Source: Pseudomonadota bacterium (lineage in GTDB: Bacteria; Pseudomonadota; Gammaproteobacteria; Steroidobacterales; Rariloculaceae). Taken from it: a DNA stretch of 11,950 nucleotides. The stretch spans positions 15,553 to 27,502 of the forward strand of contig VYEH01000226.1 of the NCBI GenBank assembly GCA_009843005.1, given 5' to 3'. How positions within the stretch are numbered: the first letter of the stretch is position 1; every line of letters begins with the position of its first letter. Of the stretch, positions 6,965-11,950 are shown in pieces. The notes below the pieces were generated by a model. It saw only the letters and a list, made by a program, of their open reading frames with translations, was not told the DNA's origin and made no database searches. Both the position numbers and the translations under genes were made by a program.

Positions 6965-7645
6965 GTGCAAAACGCTGACTCCCACATTCGCCTGATCGGC
7001 GTCAAGAAGTCCTACGGCGACCACGTGGTCCTTGAGGAGTGCGGCCTGGACATCCTGCCGGGCGAGTTCGTCGTGGTGGTGGGACGCAGCGGTTCGGGCA
7101 AGTCCACGCTGCTGAACCTCATCGGCGGGCTGGATCGACCTACGGCCGGAGACGTGGAACTGCTTGGGCAGTCGCTGGCGGGACTGAGCGAGGATGAGCT
7201 CTCCCGGGTGCGATGCCGCCGCCTGGGGTTCGTGTTCCAGTTCTTCAACCTGATACCCACGCTGACGGTGGCGGAAAACGTTCGCCTTCCCATGGCGCTC
7301 AATGGGGCCTCCAGGGCAGAGGGCATCCAGCGTGCGGACTTGCTGCTGGGGGAGTTGGGGCTTGATGAATGCGGCAGCCGCTTCCCCGAGGAACTGTCTG
7401 GGGGCGAACAACAGCGGGTTGCGATCGCTCGTGCCCTGTCCCACAAGCCGGACATTGTGCTCGCGGATGAGCCCACGGGAAATCTGGACCTTGAAACGGC
7501 GGAAGAAGTGCTTGCGCTACTGGAGCAGACCTGCCGACGGCATCGAGCCACGCTGGTGATGGCGACCCACAGCCGGGAGGTGCTTGGCACCGCGGATCGG
7601 GTATTCACCATCCGTGCGGCCCGGATACACGAGGAGCCGCCATGA
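6965..7645 (+). CDS. ABC transporter ATP-binding protein, LolD/YbbA/MacB type
   Basis: The 226-aa ATPase drives the adjoining FtsX-type permease from the cytoplasmic side. From the GTG at 6965 it shows Walker A GRSGSGKS (40-47), Q-loop VFQFFN (Gln92), signature LSGGEQQ (144-150), Walker B IVLADE (164-169), D-loop GNLD and H-loop His202 in ATHS. The segment FFNLIPTLTVAENV is typical of the LolD/MacB branch, whose members power mechanotransmission rather than classical transport. The GTG start gives the usual family length and N-terminus (IRLIGVKKSYGD). The frame is open for about 80 more codons upstream, but that part looks non-coding. The ribosome site is weak. The stop overlaps the permease ATG as ATGA, and GAGGAG inside this gene (7631-7636) serves the permease. 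Confidence 0.93.
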   Translation: MQNADSHIRLIGVKKSYGDHVVLEECGLDILPGEFVVVVGRSGSGKSTLLNLIGGLDRPTAGDVELLGQSLAGLSEDELSRVRCRRLGFVFQFFNLIPTLTVAENVRLPMALNGASRAEGIQRADLLLGELGLDECGSRFPEELSGGEQQRVAIARALSHKPDIVLADEPTGNLDLETAEEVLALLEQTCRRHRATLVMATHSREVLGTADRVFTIRAARIHEEPP

Positions 7646-10167
7646 ACGGGATTCAGGTGCGATCCGGGTTACTGGCGCGTTCGGGGCTGCGGTTCTACTG
7701 GCGCCGTCCCTGGCAACTGTGCCTCGCCGTCAGCGGTATCGCCCTGGGCGTTGCCGTCTATGTGGGCGTGGACCTGGCCAACGACAGCGCGCGCAGGGCG
7801 TTTCAGTTGACCTCCGATCTGGTCACCGGCAGCACGACGCATCACCTTATGGGCACCCGCGGCGAAATCGCCGATTCCATATATCGAACACTGCGCATGG
7901 AGCATGGACCCGTACGCGCCGCGCCGGTGATCGAGGCCGAGGTTCGCCTGAGCCGGTTACCCGGCCGAGTCCTCACATTGATGGGTGTCGATCCGCTGGA
8001 GGAATCCGGCTTTCGGGGGTTTTCCGGCTTTGTGCCCGGCCGTGGAACCGACCTGACCCGGTTGATCGTGGAGCCGGGCGCCGTGCTGGCGCCCGCTCCG
8101 CTGCTGGAAGAAATGGGCCTGGAACTGGGCTCGGAATTCGGTCTGTTGATCGGTGGCGAGACACGGTCAGTACGAGCAGTCGGAACGGTATTGGTAACAT
8201 CCTCCGCCGACGAGGGACCCACCGCGCCGCTCATCGCCGACATCGCCACGGCTCAGGAATTGCTGGGCAGAGCCTCTCTATCCCGCGTGGACCTGATTCT
8301 GGACGAGGCCCAAGCGGAACGGATCCGCGCACTTGGCCTGCCCAATGCCACGCTGGTGCCCGCCGAGGGACGCAATGCGGCGTTTGACGAACTGGCGCGG
8401 GCATTTCGGATCAACCTGACGGCGTTGAGCCTGCTGGCGCTGCTGGTGGGCGTATTTCTGATCTACGCGACCATGTCGTTCGCGGTGGTGCAGCGGCGCG
8501 TGACGTTCGGGGTGCTGCGCGCCATCGGTGTCAGCAGGCGACAACTGCTGACCGGCGTGATGGGAGAGGCACTGGTGCTTGGCACGCTGGCCACGACCGC
8601 GGGCATTCTGCTGGGCCAGCAGTTGGCGGAGGGTCTCGTGGACCTGATCCTGCGCACCATAGGCGACCTCTACTTTGAATCCAGCGTGAGCGCGGTGACC
8701 CCATCCCCGACGATCTATTGGCGCGGCATTGCACTTGGCCTGGGGATGACACTGTTGGCCGCTGCCGCTCCGGCGCTGGACGCAGCCCGCAGCACGCCGA
8801 ACTCGGCCATGAGCCGCGCCGCCCTTGAGCGCAGCACGCGTCGGCTCGCCCTGCGCGCGACCTGGCTCGCCCTGCCCGCAGCCGCGGTCGCCACAATACT
8901 TCTGTTGATGTCGTCCCGCAGCCTGGTGCTGGCGTTCGCAGGGCTGTTTTTCGTGATCGCAACGGGCGCCCTGCTGGTTCCCGTAGCCACCCGCCTACTG
9001 GCCAGACTGGCCGAACCGCTGGTCGAATGGGGTTTCGGAATCTCCGGTTCCCTGGCCGCACGGGGAATGGCCGCTTCGCTGAGCCGGACCGGGGTGGCAA
9101 CGGCCGCCCTCTCGGTGGCGGTGGCGACCGTGGTCGGAATCGGACTGATGATCGGCAGTTTCCGTATCAGCGTCGAAGAATGGCTGACAGGCACATTGAC
9201 GGCGGATGTCTACGTCAACATCGACGGCGAGCAGTTTTTCGATGACAGCCATCGAGACGCGCTCTCGGCGATTCCCGGTGTGCGGGGATCGAGCCAGACT
9301 CGCTTCGTACGGCTGCCCACGGCGGCCGGCGAAGTGAGTCTGCGCGCCCTCGACCCCGGGCCGGACGGCTGGGGAGTGCGCATGACCGCCGGGAGCACGG
9401 AGGCGGTAGCGCGCATGGAATCCGCCGAAGGCGTACTCGTTTCCGAACCGCTGGCGTTTCATCGCCAACTCCAGCCGGGGGACGACCTGATCCTGCCCAC
9501 AGCGTCCGGCGAGCAGGCATTCACGGTTCTCGGCGCATTTCGCGATTACAGCAGCAACGGGGGCACGGTGCTGATGCCCCTGAGCGTTTATCGATCCCAT
9601 TGGGCCGACGATGGCATCAACGGAATCGGCGTCTACCTGGACGATGAAACCGACCGGGAAACCGTTCTGGGAGAGATACGCCGCGTCTTCGGCGCCGGCA
9701 CCCCGGTGCGTTTCCGATCCAACGATTTCATCCGGGAGCGTTCGATGTCGATTTTCGACCGCACGTTCAGGATTACCGAAGTGCTGAGAATCCTGGCGGG
9801 GGTCGTCGCCTTTCTCGGTCTGGCCAGCGCCGTCATGTCCATAGAGCTGGAACGGGGCCGGGAACTGGCCGTACTTCGAGCTCTCGGGCTCAGGCCCCGC
9901 CAGGTGCGGGCCCTGACGCTTGCACAGACGGGCCTGCTCGGCCTGGCTGCCGGGTTGTTCGCCATCCCCCTCGGAATCGTCATGGCGGCGTTGCTCATCC
10001 AGGTCATCAATGTGCGCTCGTTCGGCTGGAGCATGGATCTGGAAATTGCTTCCCAACCACTCGCACTCGGAGTCGTATTGGCGCTGAGCGCGGCGGTGCT
10101 GGCCGGCATCTACCCGGCCGTCCGTGCCGTTCGCACCGGCGTCGCAGGCCAGTTGAGGGAAGAGTAA
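7642..10167 (+). CDS. Fused double FtsX-domain ABC permease (YbbP/AttFG-like)
   Basis: This 841-aa inner-membrane protein contains two MacB/FtsX modules in one chain, like a joined LolC and LolE. Predicted membrane helices are at about 24-45, 260-284, 308-328, 360-380, 406-424, 428-452, 485-507, 714-736, 760-788 and 806-828. That makes ten, with two large periplasmic domains at about 46-255 and 508-710. Each FtsX half has the cytoplasmic coupling motif that touches the ATPase: VTFGVLRAIGVSRRQLL (287-303) and GRELAVLRALGLRPRQV (739-755). The architecture matches YbbP of E. coli. Family members extract or relay lipophilic molecules and proteins; the substrate here is unknown. ATG 7642 has GAGGAG 5 bases upstream and overlaps the ATPase gene by 4 bases; the lipoprotein gene follows after 3 bases. 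Confidence 0.93.
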   Translation: MNGIQVRSGLLARSGLRFYWRRPWQLCLAVSGIALGVAVYVGVDLANDSARRAFQLTSDLVTGSTTHHLMGTRGEIADSIYRTLRMEHGPVRAAPVIEAEVRLSRLPGRVLTLMGVDPLEESGFRGFSGFVPGRGTDLTRLIVEPGAVLAPAPLLEEMGLELGSEFGLLIGGETRSVRAVGTVLVTSSADEGPTAPLIADIATAQELLGRASLSRVDLILDEAQAERIRALGLPNATLVPAEGRNAAFDELARAFRINLTALSLLALLVGVFLIYATMSFAVVQRRVTFGVLRAIGVSRRQLLTGVMGEALVLGTLATTAGILLGQQLAEGLVDLILRTIGDLYFESSVSAVTPSPTIYWRGIALGLGMTLLAAAAPALDAARSTPNSAMSRAALERSTRRLALRATWLALPAAAVATILLLMSSRSLVLAFAGLFFVIATGALLVPVATRLLARLAEPLVEWGFGISGSLAARGMAASLSRTGVATAALSVAVATVVGIGLMIGSFRISVEEWLTGTLTADVYVNIDGEQFFDDSHRDALSAIPGVRGSSQTRFVRLPTAAGEVSLRALDPGPDGWGVRMTAGSTEAVARMESAEGVLVSEPLAFHRQLQPGDDLILPTASGEQAFTVLGAFRDYSSNGGTVLMPLSVYRSHWADDGINGIGVYLDDETDRETVLGEIRRVFGAGTPVRFRSNDFIRERSMSIFDRTFRITEVLRILAGVVAFLGLASAVMSIELERGRELAVLRALGLRPRQVRALTLAQTGLLGLAAGLFAIPLGIVMAALLIQVINVRSFGWSMDLEIASQPLALGVVLALSAAVLAGIYPAVRAVRTGVAGQLREE

Positions 10168-10170
10168 GCA

Positions 10171-11292
10171 ATGTCTCGGAGCATCTGCATACTACTGATT
10201 GCGCTCGGCGGCTGCGCTGCGCCTGCCGACGGACCCCAACCGGCCCAGCAGGGCAACGCAACCCGGTTTCTCACCGAACCCAGCGATCACGAATACGCCC
10301 GGGCGCTGGGAAGCCGAGCCTTCCGATTTCCGGAGGATCACGCCGCCCACGACGAGTACCGCAACGAGTGGTGGTATTTTACAGGCAACCTGCGCGACGC
10401 CGGAGGAAGGCACTTCGGATTTGAGTTGACGTTCTTTCGTTACGCAATGTCGCCGGAACCGGTCTCCCGCGAATCCGCATGGGGCGCCAATCAGGCGTGG
10501 ATGGCCCACCTGGCGATCACCGATACAGACGGCCGGGAGTTCATGGCGGCCGAACGTTTTTCCCGGCAGGCCCTTGGCCTAGCCGGCAGTCAGGCGGAAC
10601 CCTTCCGGGTCTGGCTTGAAGACTGGGCCGCAACCGGTGACGGCCCTGGATTCCTGCCACTTCACTTGAGCGCAGGTACGGACCGGGCCGGCATCGAACT
10701 CACCTTGAGCGGCACCAAACCCATGGTATTCCACGGCGACAACGGCCTTGACCCAAAGGGGCCCGAACCCGGCAATGCTTCCTACTACTATTCGCTGACC
10801 CGGCTCGAAGCCGCAGGCACGGTGCGGGTGGCTGACGAGGAATTCGCCGTCAACGGCACGGCGTGGATGGATCGGGAGTGGGGCACCAGTGCCCTGAGCC
10901 CCAACCTGGCGGGTTGGGACTGGTTTGCGCTGCAACTGACCGACAACCGTGAGGTCATGTACTACAGACTCAGGACCGACGACGGCGAAACCAGCCCATT
11001 CAGCGGGGGATCTCTCCTGCTCGCGGACGGCACACGGATCGCACTGAGCCCGCAAGATGTCATCCTGACACCACTGGAATACTGGACCAGCGACACAAGC
11101 GGCGCGCGTTACCCGATCGCCTGGCAGCTAGGCCTGCCCGGTCAGGAAATGACGCTCCAGGTCCGGCCCTATCTCCAGGAACAGGAACTGAACCTGACCG
11201 TCCGCTACTGGGAAGGCGCCGTCAGCGTAACCGGAAGCCAGCGGGAAACCGCGATTAACGGCGATGGCTACGTCGAACTCACCGGGTATTAG
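10171..11292 (+). CDS. AttH/CrtC-like lipocalin-fold lipoprotein of an ABC transporter operon
   Basis: The 373-aa protein starts with a lipoprotein signal: MSRSICILLIALGGC, lipobox Leu-Gly-Gly-Cys with Cys15. Ala at +2 predicts sorting to the outer membrane. The mature protein has the conserved signatures of the AttH/hydroxyneurosporene-synthase-like family (two calycin barrels): NEWWYFTG (65-72), FGFELTFFRY (82-91), YYYSLTRLEAAGTV (205-218), GTAWMDREWG (229-238), GWDWFALQL (248-256), YWEGAV (347-352) and GYVELTGY (366-373). Databases often call such proteins 'carotenoid 1,2-hydratase', but no carotenoid gene is nearby. From memory, AttH proteins occur beside LolD-like ATPases and FtsX permeases, as here. 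A role in binding or presenting a lipophilic ligand to or from the permease is inference. The ATG lies 3 bases after the permease stop, with GAGGGA at 10155-10160 as ribosome site. Confidence 0.92.
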   Translation: MSRSICILLIALGGCAAPADGPQPAQQGNATRFLTEPSDHEYARALGSRAFRFPEDHAAHDEYRNEWWYFTGNLRDAGGRHFGFELTFFRYAMSPEPVSRESAWGANQAWMAHLAITDTDGREFMAAERFSRQALGLAGSQAEPFRVWLEDWAATGDGPGFLPLHLSAGTDRAGIELTLSGTKPMVFHGDNGLDPKGPEPGNASYYYSLTRLEAAGTVRVADEEFAVNGTAWMDREWGTSALSPNLAGWDWFALQLTDNREVMYYRLRTDDGETSPFSGGSLLLADGTRIALSPQDVILTPLEYWTSDTSGARYPIAWQLGLPGQEMTLQVRPYLQEQELNLTVRYWEGAVSVTGSQRETAINGDGYVELTGY

Positions 11293-11337
11293 CCGATTTA
11301 CGCGATAATTGAGATCGGACCAACGAGGAGAAAATGC

Positions 11338-11808
11338 ATGAAAGAAACAGCGAGACGTTTGCTGCTACCAGTCATCCTGATGGCGTCAGTCGCAGGATAT
11401 GCGCAGGACGATCTCCTGCGACCGGCGCGCGTGGCGCCCGATCTCATGTCGGGTTTGGACCTGATGCCCGGCGCCCCACCGGTACCGGAAGACATGGTGG
11501 TATCGGGAAACCTCGACGTCAGGCGTGCAATCCCCTTCACCGGCGAGGAACTGCGCGTCATCGTTTTCGAATCCCTGCCGGCGAAGACCGATCACACTGA
11601 GTCGGCATTCGAGTTCGACGAGTTTGTCTACGTGCTGAGCGGCAAGCTCATCCTTACCGATCTCGACGGCACCGCACACGAATACACGGTCGGCGACTCG
11701 CTCGTCGTTCCAAAAGGATGGCGCGGCTACTGGGAAATGCAGGGCAACTACCGGGAGCTGGTAGTCATAGCCACCCCAACGGATTCCGCCCCCTCGGAAC
11801 AATTCTAA
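11338..11808 (+). CDS. Small exported cupin-domain protein
   Basis: The 156-aa protein has a signal peptide (KETARR, a hydrophobic core, probable cleavage after Ala22 in AGYA-QDD). The mature protein is a single small cupin barrel, about residues 60-146. The core reads FEFDEFVYVLSGKLILTD, GDSLVVPKGW and GYWEM, resembling the Cupin_3 group. Of the classical metal ligands, His86 and Glu95 could remain, but Trp or Tyr stands where the motif-2 His is expected, so metal binding is uncertain and the role is unknown. ATG 11338 is chosen over the ATG at 11334 (other frame) because GAGGAG (11325-11330) lies 7 bases upstream and this frame encodes the leader and cupin. The gene is 45 bp after the lipoprotein gene, so it may be cotranscribed, although a GATAAT at 11304-11309 could be part of a separate promoter. 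Confidence 0.9.
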   Translation: MKETARRLLLPVILMASVAGYAQDDLLRPARVAPDLMSGLDLMPGAPPVPEDMVVSGNLDVRRAIPFTGEELRVIVFESLPAKTDHTESAFEFDEFVYVLSGKLILTDLDGTAHEYTVGDSLVVPKGWRGYWEMQGNYRELVVIATPTDSAPSEQF

Positions 11809-11950
11809 TGACTCACCCTCACCTCAAGTGAACCGGATACCGGGCAAAATTTGCCATGTGAATTACCACTCCCGTAGCGAGGGTGGGCGCAGACACCCCA
11901 TGGGAAAGTCGTGTGCGCAGCGCGGGGCCCAGGGAGGGCCCGGGCGCCCC
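11809..11950. other. Non-coding tail with several GC-rich inverted repeats
   Basis: No gene is supported. A near-palindrome GGCAAA-A-TTTGCC lies at 11843-11855. From 11881 on, GGGTG (11881-11885) can pair with CACCC (11894-11898). As an alternative, GCGCA (11887-11891) plus CAC (11894-11896) can pair with GTGTGCGC (11911-11918), enclosing CCCATGGG. GGGCCC occurs twice around AGGGA near 11925-11941. No T-run follows within the window, so a terminator cannot be asserted. The dense symmetry in 11866-11950 could be the edge of a dispersed intergenic repeat or a structured RNA. Confidence 0.35.

Noticed and set aside
8995..10056. A 353-codon minus-strand frame opposite the permease
   Set aside because: It is antisense to the second FtsX module, with His/Arg/Gly-rich composition and no recognisable motif.
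6965..11808. A defence or antimicrobial-peptide export system
   Set aside because: No bacteriocin, toxin, nuclease or processing enzyme is present. The lipocalin-like lipoprotein fits envelope or lipid trafficking better.

Overview
The window is GC-rich, densely coded bacterial DNA. The gene set (PlsY, BirA, type III pantothenate kinase, Ddl, a beta-like glutathione transferase, and an ABC exporter with an outer-membrane-type lipoprotein) points to a Gram-negative proteobacterium, most likely a gammaproteobacterium. That placement is inference from gene content and birA-coaX adjacency; no RNA gene or other phylogenetic marker is present. No tRNA, rRNA, CRISPR array, insertion sequence or prophage gene is visible.

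Left part (1-6695), all on the minus strand. In transcription order the genes are a glutathione S-transferase, an M61 glycyl aminopeptidase with a C-terminal PDZ domain, plsY, birA, coaX, ddl, and an exported SAM-methyltransferase-like protein that runs off the window's left edge. Gaps are 19 bp (GST/M61), 51 bp (M61/plsY), 70 bp (plsY/birA), a 4-bp ATGA overlap (birA/coaX), 116 bp (coaX/ddl) and 51 bp (ddl/methyltransferase). The central block serves envelope and cofactor metabolism: PlsY starts phospholipid synthesis, BirA biotinylates the carboxyl carrier of acetyl-CoA carboxylase, CoaX starts CoA synthesis, and Ddl makes the D-Ala-D-Ala end of peptidoglycan precursors.

Centre (6696-6964): a divergent intergenic region of 269 bp that should hold the promoters for both gene groups. 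It carries a 6-bp inverted repeat with a 4-bp spacer, a plausible operator.

Right part (6965-11808), plus strand: a LolD/YbbA-type ATPase, a fused double-FtsX permease of 841 aa, a lipoprotein of the AttH/CrtC-like lipocalin family, and then a small exported cupin. The first three are tightly coupled (4-bp overlap, then a 3-bp gap) and probably form one envelope machine in which the ATPase and permease act mechanically on, or pass a lipophilic substrate to, the lipoprotein. The substrate is unknown. The cupin lies 45 bp further on with its own strong ribosome binding site. The last 142 bp hold no gene and contain several GC-rich inverted repeats.

Most of the window is ordinary chromosomal housekeeping. 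The least understood part is the ABC-lipocalin-cupin cluster, which belongs to a known but functionally poorly defined class. I found no clear case for a wholly new system.
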